Assembly (NCBI RefSeq): GCF_000226295.1
Contig: NC_016024.1
Span: forward strand, 2,339,501 to 2,403,500
DNA length: 64,000 nt
Direction of reading: 5' to 3'
From: Chloracidobacterium thermophilum B
GTDB lineage: Bacteria; Acidobacteriota; Blastocatellia; Chloracidobacteriales; Chloracidobacteriaceae
Positions within the stretch are counted from its first letter, which is position 1; each line of letters begins with the position of its first letter. Under the pieces are notes generated by a model. It worked only from the letters and a program-made list of their open reading frames with translations. It was not told the origin of the DNA and made no database searches. The translations under genes were made by a program, and so were the position numbers. Positions 29,635 through 39,008 of this stretch are shown one piece after another.

Positions 29635-29669
29635 ACCACACAAAAGGCGGAAGTATGCGCCTTTGTGGT
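29635..29669 (-). promoter_or_regulatory. Inverted repeat in the mgtE leader
   Basis: On the minus strand ACCACAAAGGCG and CGCCTTTTGTGTGGT can pair through about 12 bp with a small bulge and an 8-nt loop. It lies 55-90 bp before the mgtE start. It is not followed by a T run. An RNA element that senses Mg2+ would make sense for this gene, but the conserved core of the known M-box was not recognised. Confidence 0.3.
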
Positions 29670-29806
29670 GCGGAGCGTCAAGCCGTCCTGGCCTGACCGG
29701 TGATTTTACCCTGATGGGCATCACCACCGGCCAGGCAGCGGCAAAACGGTAACGATTTCAGCCGCCATAGCAGCCAGGTCCGTGGCAGGGCCTTGTGAAT
29801 GGGCGT

Positions 29807-30775
29807 TCAATCACCAAACCCGGCCAGACAGGCGGTATCTTCGACATACGAGGAAGCCATCTGGCACGGCAGCAACCAGTGGCGGTAGTGCGGCACCCGT
29901 CCGCGTACCACATCGGCATACAACGCCTGCAGGCGGCGCGTCACCGGCCCGGACTGTCCGTTGCCAATGGGACGGCGATCCACCGCGCCGATGGCGGCAA
30001 TCTGCGCCCCTGTCCCGCAGAAAAAGATTTCATCGGCAATGTAGAGTTCCGAGCGGTCAATGGGACGGAACTCGGTTTCGATCCCCAGCTCCCACCGCGC
30101 CAGTTCCACGACCGTATGGCGCGTGATGCCTTCCAGAATGTCAGCATAGACCGGAGTTGTCACCAGCCTGCCACCGCGCAGGATGAACAGGTTCATCGCC
30201 GCCCCTTCCGCCACCTTGCCGGCGGCATTCAGGACGATGGCTTCGTCGTAGCCGTTGTCGCGGGCTTCGGTGGCGGCCAGAGCCGAGTTGACATACGCCC
30301 CGCAGATTTTCCCCCGCGCCGGAATGGCGTTGTCTTCAAGGCGTCGCCAGGAAGAAACGCCCACGGACAGCGGACGGGAAGTATCCACGTAGTCGCGCAT
30401 CGGCACGACAAACATGGTGAAGTCTTCGCCAGGGGAGAGTTTCGTGCCGATTTGACGCGCGGTTTTATAGACCAGCGGGCGGATATAGACATCCTCACGG
30501 TAGCCGTTGCGACGCACCAGCTCCGCCGTCAGCTCGCATAGTCCATCCGCGTCATAGGGCAGGCTCATTTTGAGCAGGGAAGCATTCTGGATGAGACGTA
30601 TGAAGTGTTCCCGGGGGCGAAACAGGTACATTTCCTCGTCGTCCCCGTTCCAGTAGCCACGAATACCTTCAAAAACGGCGGTGCCGTAGTTGAACGCATG
30701 CGTCATGACGTTGATGTTGGCTTCGGCCAGCGGCACGAAGCGTCCTTCAAAAAAGGCAATTTCACGATGGCGCAT
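29807..30775 (-). CDS. ilvE: Branched-chain amino acid aminotransferase
   Basis: PLP class IV aminotransferase, last step of isoleucine, valine and leucine synthesis. The 322 residues have MTHAFNYGTAVFEGIRGYW near the N-terminus (VFEGIRGY is the family hallmark), the PLP lysine region VYIRPLVYKTARQIG... followed by the cofactor phosphate loops, and the class IV signature near VAEGAAMNLFILRGGRLVT and GITRHTVVELA. It is monocistronic, 112 bp from the MocR-type gene upstream and 227 bp from mgtE downstream. Confidence 0.94.
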   Translation of the reverse strand: MRHREIAFFEGRFVPLAEANINVMTHAFNYGTAVFEGIRGYWNGDDEEMYLFRPREHFIRLIQNASLLKMSLPYDADGLCELTAELVRRNGYREDVYIRPLVYKTARQIGTKLSPGEDFTMFVVPMRDYVDTSRPLSVGVSSWRRLEDNAIPARGKICGAYVNSALAATEARDNGYDEAIVLNAAGKVAEGAAMNLFILRGGRLVTTPVYADILEGITRHTVVELARWELGIETEFRPIDRSELYIADEIFFCGTGAQIAAIGAVDRRPIGNGQSGPVTRRLQALYADVVRGRVPHYRHWLLPCQMASSYVEDTACLAGFGD

Positions 30776-30887
30776 GAGGTTTCATCTCCCTTGAATAAGG
30801 ACTCTCTCAACCAACTTACACGCCCGACCGTCACATCGGAGCCAAAAAGTCATGACGCACGTAATTGCGCACAAACACTGCTCCGCA

Positions 30888-32426
30888 CTACACAAGCGGC
30901 ACGGTATGGCTGTGAAAACGCTCGGCCGTACGCCCGGTCGCACGCCCCAGCATGGCTTTGGCCGTCGTACCAATGACGCGCATGCCGCGCTCGATCTGTT
31001 CGAGCGTGACATGACCGTAACTGAGCCGAAGCGTATTCCGCTTTGGGTTATCGCTGTAAAACAACCGCCCGCGACTGAACACCACCCCCTGCTGGCGTAC
31101 CTGATAGAGCAGTTCCGTCGCATCCAGGGACGGCGGCAGTGTCACCCACAGGAACAGCCCCCCGGCCGGCTGTGTCCACACGGTTTCAGCCGGAAAGTCC
31201 TCCGCCAGCCGCCGCAGCATCAGATCGCGGCGCGCCCGGTAAATCGGACGGATTTTCTCCAGGTGCGCTTCATATCGTTTGCGGCGGCAAAAATCCCACA
31301 GGGCGGCCTGCAGCAGTGGCGAGGTTGTGATGTCGTTGTTCTGCTTGAAGGCGGTCAGACGGGCAATCACCGGACGCGCCGCCGCACACCACCCGATGCG
31401 CAGCCCCGGAAGCAGACTCTTGGAGAAGTTGCTGACGTAGATGACGTGCTCGGTGTCGTCCAGCGCCTTGAGATGCGGTAAGGCGTCGCCGTCGAACCGC
31501 AGGTGTGAACCGTAGTCATCTTCGACAATCGGCAGGTTGTGCTCCCGCGCCAGTGCCAGCAGGCGGCGGCGGCGCTCCCAGCTCAAACAGGCCCCCGTCG
31601 GATTCTGAAAACTCGGCACGACATAGACCAGCTTGGGACGCTGCACCTTGAGCACATTTTCCAGTACGTCCACACACAGCCCGTCTTCATCCACCGGAAT
31701 GGGCAGCAGGCGGGCGCCCGCCAGGGCAAAGGCCGTCATGGCGCCCGGATAGGTCGGATTCTCAATGGCCACGGTATCGCCCGGCGAAATCAGGGCGCGG
31801 GCAATCAAATCCAGCGCCTGCTGTGACCCGCTGGTGACAATGATGTTTTCAGCCGTGACCTCCGAGCCACTTTCGCGCATGCGCTGGGCAAGGTATTCAC
31901 GCAGCCGCTCGTACCCGGCCACCGGCCCGTAGCGATAGATTTCATCCCCCAGCGTCCGCTCGGCAAAATGGAGTGAGTTGCGGAACTCGCGTGTCGGAAA
32001 CGACGCCGCATCAGGAAAGGACCCGGAAAAGGAGATAACGTCGCGCAGCGTGCTGACCTGATAAAGATCGAGCAGCGATTCAACCACCGGACTTTGCGCC
32101 CGTTCGGAAAACATCCCTTCCCAGACCATCTTGCGCGCCGGAGTCCGCCGCGCCGCGCGCTCATCAAGCCGGGCCACTTCCGCCAGCTTCTGCCGGGCGA
32201 CGAATGTTCCCCGTCCGACAAACGATTCCACCACGCCATCGGCCAGCAACTCGTCGTATGCCATGGCGACCGTACTGCGATTGACCCCAAGCTGCCGCGC
32301 CCATTCGCGTGTGGCCGGCAGACGCGCGCCCGGCGCGAGCCGGCCCTCCCGGATGGCCTCCAGAACCGCCTGCTTGATTTGCAGGTACACCGGCGTTCGG
32401 GAATGATGGTCAAGCGGAACGTGCAT
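30888..32426 (-). CDS. MocR/PdxR-type regulator: GntR winged helix fused to an aminotransferase fold
   Basis: A 512-residue transcription regulator. ATG 32426 is chosen because the GntR domain begins right after it (HSRTPVYLQIKQAVLEAIRE, then LPATREWARQLGVNRSTVAM). The large C-terminal part is a fold-type I aminotransferase with VTSGSQQALDLIARALISPG, IENPTYPGAMTAF, VVPSFQNPTGACLSWERR, IVEDDYGSHLRF and the PLP-lysine block YVSNFSKSLLPGLRIGW. Members use PLP as effector and control vitamin B6, GABA or taurine genes; some are true aminotransferases. No PLP synthesis genes are adjacent. It is divergent from the deacetylase-like gene, its possible target, with 163 bp between. Confidence 0.9.
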   Translation of the reverse strand: MHVPLDHHSRTPVYLQIKQAVLEAIREGRLAPGARLPATREWARQLGVNRSTVAMAYDELLADGVVESFVGRGTFVARQKLAEVARLDERAARRTPARKMVWEGMFSERAQSPVVESLLDLYQVSTLRDVISFSGSFPDAASFPTREFRNSLHFAERTLGDEIYRYGPVAGYERLREYLAQRMRESGSEVTAENIIVTSGSQQALDLIARALISPGDTVAIENPTYPGAMTAFALAGARLLPIPVDEDGLCVDVLENVLKVQRPKLVYVVPSFQNPTGACLSWERRRRLLALAREHNLPIVEDDYGSHLRFDGDALPHLKALDDTEHVIYVSNFSKSLLPGLRIGWCAAARPVIARLTAFKQNNDITTSPLLQAALWDFCRRKRYEAHLEKIRPIYRARRDLMLRRLAEDFPAETVWTQPAGGLFLWVTLPPSLDATELLYQVRQQGVVFSRGRLFYSDNPKRNTLRLSYGHVTLEQIERGMRVIGTTAKAMLGRATGRTAERFHSHTVPLV

Positions 32427-32589
32427 GCCGTGGCAACCAGTGGGGGACGCGAAAGGCTGGATTGATTTTTGGCGCTTGGCACACCATTTTATGCCGGAGC
32501 AGCGTGAAGGAAACAGCCATTTCACATTTTTATCCCAGCCATTTTCGCCGACCGGAAACCGTCAGACCGGGAGTGGAGGTGCAACAACG

Positions 32590-33579
32590 ATGTCGCAGAC
32601 GTGGCTTTTTGCTCCCCCAACCCATGCCAACCACCTCACAGGAAGCCATCACCCTGAAACCGCAGCGCGCACGACCCGCATCATCCGCGCCCTTGAGCAG
32701 GACGTACACGTGCAGACCGCCTGCCAGTGGGGAATGCCGCGCCCGGCGACAACCGACGAACTGGCGCGGGTTCATACGCCAGACCACCTGGCACGGGTCG
32801 CCGAAGCCAGCCGGGCAGCGCAGGCGCGGCAGCAACTCGTGGCGCTCGACCCGGATACAGTTGTGTCGGCCGGGTCATACGAAGCCGCTGGCGATGCGGC
32901 CGGGGCCGTCCTGGCCGCCGTTGAGGCCATCCACCAGGGAAAGGCCCGGCGGGCTTTTGTGGCCGCGCGCCCGCCGGGACATCACGCCACCCCGAATCGG
33001 GCAATGGGCTTTTGCCTGTTCAACAATGTGGCGGTTGGCGCGCGGCATGCCCAACATCTGGGCTTTCAGCGGGTTCTCATCGTGGACTGGGACGTGCACC
33101 ACGGCAACGGCACGCAGGACATCTTCTATGCCGACCCGTCGGTATTCTTTTTTTCCATCCACCAGTTTCCGCACTATCCCGGTACGGGAAGCCAGTGGGA
33201 ACGTGGCGTCGGTCCGGGCGAAGGTTTTACGCTCAACGTTCCACTACGCGCCGGAACGCCGGCTGCCGCGTATCTGGAAGCCTTTGAAGCCGGGTTGGAA
33301 ACCATTACCAGTCACTTTCACCCCGACTTTGTGTTCATTTCGGCCGGTTTTGATGCCCACGTCGCCGATCCGCTCGGCAACCTGAACCTGACCGACCGGG
33401 ATTTCGTGCAGATGACGCATCTGGTCAACAAAGTGGCTGACCGCTTCAGCGCCGGGCGGCTCGTGTCGGTGTTGGAGGGGGGCTACAATCTGGACACCCT
33501 GCCCCAAACGGTTTGTCACCATGTGGCGGCGCTGGCCGGCGTGGCGGAAGAGGCGCCGGCAGCCGGGGAAAAACCATGA
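32590..33579 (+). CDS. Histone-deacetylase-family zinc amidohydrolase
   Basis: A 329-residue class II HDAC/acetoin-utilisation-type enzyme that removes acyl groups from lysine or polyamines. ATG 32590 has GGAGG about 10 nt upstream. All catalytic features are present: RPPGHHATPNRAMGFCLFNN (His-His pair), VDWDVHHGNGTQDIFY (zinc Asp and His), FISAGFDAHVADPLG (zinc Asp) and LEGGYNLDTL (transition-state Tyr). The closest types are bacterial acetylpolyamine or protein deacetylases; the substrate is open. Its end overlaps the next start by four bases (ATGA), so the two are translationally coupled. Confidence 0.93.
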   Translation: MSQTWLFAPPTHANHLTGSHHPETAARTTRIIRALEQDVHVQTACQWGMPRPATTDELARVHTPDHLARVAEASRAAQARQQLVALDPDTVVSAGSYEAAGDAAGAVLAAVEAIHQGKARRAFVAARPPGHHATPNRAMGFCLFNNVAVGARHAQHLGFQRVLIVDWDVHHGNGTQDIFYADPSVFFFSIHQFPHYPGTGSQWERGVGPGEGFTLNVPLRAGTPAAAYLEAFEAGLETITSHFHPDFVFISAGFDAHVADPLGNLNLTDRDFVQMTHLVNKVADRFSAGRLVSVLEGGYNLDTLPQTVCHHVAALAGVAEEAPAAGEKP

Positions 33580-34271
33580 CACGCTCTGTCATCGCCAAGC
33601 GCCTGTCCAGACGACACCGTTACGTCAAGGGAAACGGCCAACGCCCGACTGGTGGCAGACGGCCCCCGCTGGCACGGGCGCTGGCCCAGTTGCGGCGCAT
33701 CAAGCAGCGTTTTGCGCGCTACATCGGGAAAACTTACGGGCACCTGGCAGCCGACTGTGCGACCTGCCCGACGCCCTGCTGCGCCGACGCCCAGTTTGTC
33801 AACGTCCACATTGTACGGCTCGAAGCCAAAGCCATGCTGGCCACCCTTCAGCACAGCCCCAAGTATGGCCCAGCCAAAGTACGGGAAGTGCTTGCCCGGG
33901 CGGCTCACGCTGTGGCGCGCTATGGACTGACTGAAACCGGCGATACCTTCGGGCAGACCTACGCCTGCCCGCTCTTTGAACCGGGCGTGGGCTGTCTCGT
34001 TCACTGGAAGGCCAAACCGGCCGCCTGCATTCAGCACGGGTGCTATGAACGCTGGGAAGACCTGCCGGAGACAGGCACGCAACGGCGCGTCGAACGCCAG
34101 GTGGCGGCTTTGGATGCGGCTGTCCACGACGCACCTTCCACCTGGCTGCCCATTCCGCTGTGGTTGCTCAGGGCAGCCGATGAGGCGGATGAAAGCCTTG
34201 ATTTCCGGGACGAAGCCGAGCCCCCGCCCCGCGTACAAACAGCACGCGAAGGCTTTTCCAGCCCGGATTGA
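33576..34271 (+). CDS. Cys-rich YkgJ-like protein (metal or Fe-S binding)
   Basis: A 231-residue protein. ATG 33576 overlaps the stop of the deacetylase-like gene by four bases. The N-terminal 40 residues are strongly basic. The cysteine pattern is CATCPTPCC (about 62-70), then YACPLFEPGVGCLVHWKAKP and AACIQHGC, close to the CxxCxxxCC ... CPxL...GC ... C layout of YkgJ/CxxCxxCC proteins, which are thought to bind zinc or an iron-sulphur cluster. The C-terminal 70 residues are acidic. Function is unknown; its tight coupling with a zinc amidohydrolase suggests a shared process. Confidence 0.78.
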   Translation: MTRSVIAKRLSRRHRYVKGNGQRPTGGRRPPLARALAQLRRIKQRFARYIGKTYGHLAADCATCPTPCCADAQFVNVHIVRLEAKAMLATLQHSPKYGPAKVREVLARAAHAVARYGLTETGDTFGQTYACPLFEPGVGCLVHWKAKPAACIQHGCYERWEDLPETGTQRRVERQVAALDAAVHDAPSTWLPIPLWLLRAADEADESLDFRDEAEPPPRVQTAREGFSSPD

Positions 34272-34294
34272 CCGCGTAAGATGCTTGGCCGCAA

Positions 34295-34310
34295 GGCAAG
34301 CCAGCTTGCC
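34295..34310. repeat. Short inverted repeat GGCAAGC-CA-GCTTGCC
   Basis: A 7-bp-arm palindrome in the 68-bp gap between the YkgJ-like gene and the zinc-ribbon gene. No T run follows, so it is not a standard terminator. An operator or simple hairpin is possible. Confidence 0.3.
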
Positions 34311-34339
34311 AAACGGAGAGGTCAAGCAGAGAGGGCGTC

Positions 34340-36004
34340 ATGCCACCCACGGTCTGGTGCGCACAGCATGCCGTGCGCTTTCCTTTCAATCCGGGATCAG
34401 ATGAGCAGACCTGTCCGGCCGGACACAGCATACGGCTTGAAGGCATAGCGGGCTACTGCCCAAGCTGTGACCTGCAGTGGGACGTGCGTGAGGTCGAACA
34501 GCCGGAAACCTGCCCCTACTGCCAGACAGGCAATGTCCGGCGGTATCTGTGCCACACCTGCCAACGGCTGACCTACCTCCCGATTGAGTCGGCAGATACC
34601 ACTTGCCAGGGTTGTGGGACGCCCTTTGCCCAGACAGTGCTTCCCCATGCGTGTCGCGTCCTGCGGGCAGAAGTTGTGACCGGCCGGCAGGTGTGCCCGG
34701 CCTGCCAGGAATCCATCCGGCAACGGGCACCTGCGCCGACGCCAACGACCAAACAGAGTACAAACGGAGCGACGCCCGCCGCCGTACCTGCGACCGTACC
34801 GGCGGCATCAGAAGCCGGTGCAGAACCGACGGCCGGGACGGCCGAAGATACCGGGGGCATCCGGCTCACCGGGCCTGTCCGGGTGCGGTCGTTGCACGCC
34901 ACCTATGGCTCCCGCCTCGTGCGCGTTCACTTCGACTACAACCGGCGTCGCTTTTTCCGCAACGAGAAGGGGCTTTTCTACGCCTGCGGCGTCGGCGCTC
35001 CGCCAACGCACTATCACATCATTCCGAGTTGGTCGCGTTTTGGCGTCGCGGGTGATTTCGTCCACTGGTTTTCGGAGATATTCGACTGCCCACAACCAAA
35101 AGGCGGAGACATCTGGGTTCATGCGCCGGCGGTGGCGGACGCCGAAGGAACCCTGCTCCACAAAGGACTGCTGGAGATTGACCGCCCGCCGGAAGCTGTC
35201 CTGTGGCCCCGGCCACAGTCGCACCACACACCCGTTGAACCGGAAGCTCCGGCCCGGTATTTCCCTGCGCCGGTACCACCGCTGACCGCCGGTGTGCCGG
35301 TCAGTTCGGTCGTGGATGTGACTCCCGCAACGGTTGCTCAGCCCCAGCCGGCAGCCATGAATACCAGACAGCCGGCTGGCGCAACGGTCAACCGGCAGCC
35401 CCAACCGGCAAGGCGGCGGTGGATGCTCGCCGGACTTTTGCTGCTCTTTGTCGCCATCGGTGTCGGGCTGGCAATCTACTTTGTTGCACTTGCCCCTCAC
35501 CGACCGGCAAACCCAACTGTCAACAGCGGGAATCCAGCGCCAGCTCCTCCTCCAAATCAGCCACAGGCGACAAACCAGACCAATCAGCAGGCCATCCTGG
35601 TTGCCATGGAAGGGCTGACGCTCGCCTTCAACGGGCAACTGACAGAGACTTATGCCACCTATTTTGACCGGACGTTGCGCCCGTATGGCAATCGCCGTGA
35701 AGCCCCGGCCAGGCAGGCAGTGGATGACCTGCAAAAGCTGGCCGAAACCTACACCGTGACGATGACGCACGAGAATCCGCAGGTGGCAGTTGACGCCCAG
35801 GGTGCCCAGGCGACGGTCACGGCCAACCGCCTGCTGAGCGGCCGTCACCGGCAAACCGGACAACTCGTGAAAAGCACCGAGCGTGTGACCTACCGCTTTG
35901 TCAAAAGGGGAGCGAATTGGCTCATCGCCGGCATCAGCCACCCCGCCGTTTTCCCATCTGCCACGGCCACGCCGAAGCGTACACCTGGCACCTCCCAACG
36001 CTGA
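34340..36004 (+). CDS. Multi-zinc-ribbon, single-span membrane protein with NTF2-like C-terminus
   Basis: A 554-residue protein not recognised as a named family. Residues 1-125 carry five CxxC pairs (C40/C43, C58/C61, C71/C74, C89/C92, C119/C122) plus C25 and C105, enough for two or three zinc ribbons. A Pro/Ala/Thr linker (130-170) leads to an unknown 120-residue domain (about 173-290, start GIRLTGPVRVRSLHATYG, many aromatic residues). Then another Pro-rich linker, a transmembrane helix at 361-384, and a C-terminal part (about 415-535) with the alternating strands and helices of an NTF2/SnoaL-like domain. Topology suggests cytoplasmic ribbons and an extracytoplasmic C-terminus. It is monocistronic and convergent with glnA. 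Confidence 0.7.
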   Translation: MPPTVWCAQHAVRFPFNPGSDEQTCPAGHSIRLEGIAGYCPSCDLQWDVREVEQPETCPYCQTGNVRRYLCHTCQRLTYLPIESADTTCQGCGTPFAQTVLPHACRVLRAEVVTGRQVCPACQESIRQRAPAPTPTTKQSTNGATPAAVPATVPAASEAGAEPTAGTAEDTGGIRLTGPVRVRSLHATYGSRLVRVHFDYNRRRFFRNEKGLFYACGVGAPPTHYHIIPSWSRFGVAGDFVHWFSEIFDCPQPKGGDIWVHAPAVADAEGTLLHKGLLEIDRPPEAVLWPRPQSHHTPVEPEAPARYFPAPVPPLTAGVPVSSVVDVTPATVAQPQPAAMNTRQPAGATVNRQPQPARRRWMLAGLLLLFVAIGVGLAIYFVALAPHRPANPTVNSGNPAPAPPPNQPQATNQTNQQAILVAMEGLTLAFNGQLTETYATYFDRTLRPYGNRREAPARQAVDDLQKLAETYTVTMTHENPQVAVDAQGAQATVTANRLLSGRHRQTGQLVKSTERVTYRFVKRGANWLIAGISHPAVFPSATATPKRTPGTSQR

Positions 36005-36119
36005 ACCATCGGCGACAGATGCCAGCCACCGCGCCCAATCGCTGAAAAGCAACCGCCGGCGCATCGGGTTTCCGAAACACCGGCGGCTGAGGTAGCGCGG
36101 GTGAAATTCCCCCCTTGGG

Positions 36120-37529
36120 CTATACGTCGAAGTACAGTTGAAACTCAATCGGGTGCGGACGCAGGCGCAGCGCCTCGACTTCACGCTTGCGCTTGTACTC
36201 AATGTGGCGCGTAATCAGCTCCCTGGTGAAGACACCGCCGGCAAGCAGGAACTCGTGGTCGGCTTCGAGCGCCGCCAGAGCTTCTTCAAGCGAAGCCGGA
36301 AGACGCGGAATGTGCAGTTTTTCCGCTTCGTCCATGTCGTAGATGTCCTTTTCGAGCGGCTCACCGGGATGGATTTTGTTCAGGATGCCATCGAGTCCGG
36401 CCATGAGCATGGCGGACAGGGCGAGATATGGGTTGCAGCTTGGGTCAGGTGGGCGAAACTCCAGGCGCTTGGTCTTGGGATTTTTCGAGAGCACTGGAAT
36501 CCGAATCGCTGCCGAGCGGTTGCGTGCCGAGTATGCCAGATTGACCGGGGCTTCATAGCCCGGCACCAGCCGCTTGTAGCTGTTGGTGGTCGGGGCAGCA
36601 AAGGCTACGACGGCCGGGGCGTGCTTGAGCAGGCCGCCGATGTAGTAGAGCGCCATTTCCGACAGGTCGGCATACTGGTCACCGCCAAACAGGGGCTGTC
36701 CGTCTTTCCACAGCGACTGATGGCAGTGCATCCCGGAGCCATTGTCGCCATAGAGGGGCTTGGGCATGAACGTCACCGACTTGCCGTACTGAAGGGCGGT
36801 GTTCCGCACGATGTACTTGAACAGCATCAGGTTATCGGCGGTCGTCAGCATCGAGGCAAACCGGAAGTCAATTTCGCACTGGCCGCCGGAAGCCACCTCG
36901 TGGTGGTGACATTCGGGGGAGATGCCAACCGCTTCCAGGTTGAGGGCAATTTCAGAGCGCAAATCCTGCAGGGAGTCGAAGGGCGGAACTGGCACGTAGC
37001 CTTCCTTGGTCCGAATCCGAAAACCCAGGTTCTCGTCAGGGTTATCACTTGTCCAGTTGCCTTCGCCGCTCTCAAAGCGGAAAAACGCATGGTGCGGCTC
37101 GTTGAGAAAACTCACGTGGTCGAAGACGAAAAACTCAGCTTCCGGGCCGAAGTAGGCCACGTCCGCCAGACCGGTTGAGCGGAGATAGGCTTCGGCGCGC
37201 TCGGCAACCGAGCGGGGGTCGTAGATGTACCCTTGGTGCGTCAGGGGTTCAACAACATCCGCGAAAAGACAGAGGGTGGGTTCCTCGAAAAAGGGGTCAA
37301 TCCAGAACCGCGACGGGTCTGGAATGAGCAGCATGTCGCTTTCGCTGATGTTGGCCCAGCCCCGAATGCTCGACGCATCAAAGCCGAAACCTTCGGTAAA
37401 GCTCTCTTCCGTCAGTTGCGAGATAGGGAAGGAAATGTGTTGCCACGAGCCGGGGAGGTCGGTGAAACGCAGGTCAACGAACTTCACGCCTTCGTCATTG
37501 GCGAAGTTCAGGACGGATTTGGGATCCAT
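36120..37529 (-). CDS. glnA: Glutamine synthetase type I
   Basis: Makes glutamine from glutamate, ammonia and ATP in the cytoplasm. The 469 residues equal the length of the enterobacterial dodecameric enzyme. Blocks: [19 protein letters not shown] (N-terminal beta-grasp end), [66 protein letters not shown] and NRSAAIRIP (substrate Arg). [10 protein letters not shown] places a Tyr where adenylylated enzymes have KNLYDL, so regulation by adenylylation is possible, not shown. AAAGG lies 5-6 nt before ATG. It follows glsA by 108 bp on the same strand. Confidence 0.96.
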   Translation of the reverse strand: MDPKSVLNFANDEGVKFVDLRFTDLPGSWQHISFPISQLTEESFTEGFGFDASSIRGWANISESDMLLIPDPSRFWIDPFFEEPTLCLFADVVEPLTHQGYIYDPRSVAERAEAYLRSTGLADVAYFGPEAEFFVFDHVSFLNEPHHAFFRFESGEGNWTSDNPDENLGFRIRTKEGYVPVPPFDSLQDLRSEIALNLEAVGISPECHHHEVASGGQCEIDFRFASMLTTADNLMLFKYIVRNTALQYGKSVTFMPKPLYGDNGSGMHCHQSLWKDGQPLFGGDQYADLSEMALYYIGGLLKHAPAVVAFAAPTTNSYKRLVPGYEAPVNLAYSARNRSAAIRIPVLSKNPKTKRLEFRPPDPSCNPYLALSAMLMAGLDGILNKIHPGEPLEKDIYDMDEAEKLHIPRLPASLEEALAALEADHEFLLAGGVFTRELITRHIEYKRKREVEALRLRPHPIEFQLYFDV

Positions 37530-37637
37530 GTGGATACCTTTCGCAGTGCAAGACTCAACACAATATGCTGCCCGCCGCCGTGGGGGAGCGACGTCAGGCG
37601 TTCAAAAATCTTCGGGCCGGATGGAACGTGCCGCAGA

Positions 37638-38729
37638 TCACGCCACACGGTGCGGCTCCGGCGGGTGAGATGCCGTGTGACCATTGCGTGCATCGGCTGT
37701 CCGGGTGGATTGCTCCAGGTGGACTTCGTGGGCAGCCGGCAGGTTAAAGGCCAGATCAAAGATGTGTGCGCCAAACTCCTGCACAATTCCCTCACAAACC
37801 CTGATGGCCCGGATGCTGTTGCCGCGTTCATCAAGACGCGGTGAGAACACGCCAATCCCAAATCGCCCCGGAACGACAGCCAACAGCCCGCCACCAACTC
37901 CACTTTTGGCCGGCAGTCCCACGCGATAGGCCCATTCGCCGGCATAGTCATACAAACCGCAGGTGAACATGACGCTGAGAATGTCCCGGACATACTCGGC
38001 AGCAATGGCACGTTCGCCCGTCAGCGGATTGACGCCCCGGTTGGCGAGTGTCGCGCCCATCACGGCCAGATCACGGCAGGAGACCATCAACGAACACTGC
38101 TGAAAGTATAAATCCAGGGCCTCGTCCACGTTGCCGTCAATCATACCGAAGTTGAGCATCAGGTGCGCAATGGCGCGATTGCGGTGGCCGGTCGTCCGCT
38201 CGGACATAAACACCGACATGTCGGCAAAGATGCTGTGGCCCGTGTAGCGTTGAAACAGGTCAAGCAGGCGGTTGAGCTTGTCGGTCGGGTCAGTTCCCTT
38301 GATGATGCTCGTCATGGCAATAGCACCGGCATTGACGAGCGGATTGTGCGGACGCTTGGAACGCTCATCGAGCTTGATGATGGAGTTGAAGGCATCGCCC
38401 GTCGGCTCGACGCCCACCCGCGTCCGAACATAGTCGCGGCCGTGGTCTTCGAGCGCCAGCCCATAGACAAAGGGCTTTGAGATGGACTGGATGGTGAACA
38501 GGTAGTCGTAGTCTCCCACCTCAAAGATTTGCCCATCCACGGTGGCAATGCAGATGCCGAACAGGTCCGGTGGCACCTTGGCCAACTGTGGAATGTAGTC
38601 GGCTACCCGGCCGTCCTGAAGGGACTTGTATTTCAGGTGCAGGTCATTGAGAACGGAAAGGATACGCAGCCGTTCAGCACTCTGGCGAACGGATATGGCT
38701 TCGGCTGAAACGTTGGCTTGAAAGCTCAT
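37638..38729 (-). CDS. glsA: Glutaminase
   Basis: Hydrolyses glutamine to glutamate and ammonia through a serine-lysine beta-lactamase-like fold. It has 363 residues; typical bacterial GlsA have about 310, and the extra length is a C-terminal tail of about 40 residues. Motifs: [16 protein letters not shown] (catalytic Ser-x-x-Lys), [32 protein letters not shown], and later the block [21 protein letters not shown] split by [14 protein letters not shown]. The gene precedes glnA on the same strand, so enzymes of opposite direction are neighbours. It borders the repeat island on its upstream side. Confidence 0.94.
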   Translation of the reverse strand: MSFQANVSAEAISVRQSAERLRILSVLNDLHLKYKSLQDGRVADYIPQLAKVPPDLFGICIATVDGQIFEVGDYDYLFTIQSISKPFVYGLALEDHGRDYVRTRVGVEPTGDAFNSIIKLDERSKRPHNPLVNAGAIAMTSIIKGTDPTDKLNRLLDLFQRYTGHSIFADMSVFMSERTTGHRNRAIAHLMLNFGMIDGNVDEALDLYFQQCSLMVSCRDLAVMGATLANRGVNPLTGERAIAAEYVRDILSVMFTCGLYDYAGEWAYRVGLPAKSGVGGGLLAVVPGRFGIGVFSPRLDERGNSIRAIRVCEGIVQEFGAHIFDLAFNLPAAHEVHLEQSTRTADARNGHTASHPPEPHRVA

Positions 38730-38961
38730 CAGAAAACTCCGCCGGTGAACAAGACCACAACCCCCAGACCGGTTTCAACCTATGGAGCAAAGACTCATCC
38801 GGTTCACCCTCTGCCGTGTCGGCAGCGGTGGGATTCAGCCCGGCTCCGTCCTTCACCCAAGCCCAATCTGACGCATAATTCCAGTGCCGTGGGAAGCGTA
38901 TCCCATCCCGCCCCCCGGCGCATAGCGACGCCGGGAATTGTCGCGTAGTGACGGACCGCCT

Positions 38962-38988
38962 GGGAGCGCGGGCATCCTGCCCGCATGG
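38962..38988. repeat. Repeat family C: GGGAGCGCGGGCATCCTGCC type
   Basis: One copy upstream of the duplication, able to fold through GCGGGC and GCCCGC. Variants in the reverse orientation with GTCCCACCC in the middle occur at about 39346-39376 and 39770-39800. The same motif appears twice 7 kb away in the leader of mnmG (46061-46116). Confidence 0.85.
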
Positions 38989-39008
38989 GGGTATGGGGCG
39001 ACCGTGAT

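Noticed and set aside
36005-36119. Terminator between the convergent zinc-ribbon gene and glnA
   Set aside because: CCGCCGG and CCGGCGG can pair across 20 nt, but no T run follows on either strand and the loop is large.
37530-37637. Sigma-54 type -24/-12 promoter before glnA
   Set aside because: A TTGCA at the -12 place is present, but the GG of the -24 element is missing at the required distance.
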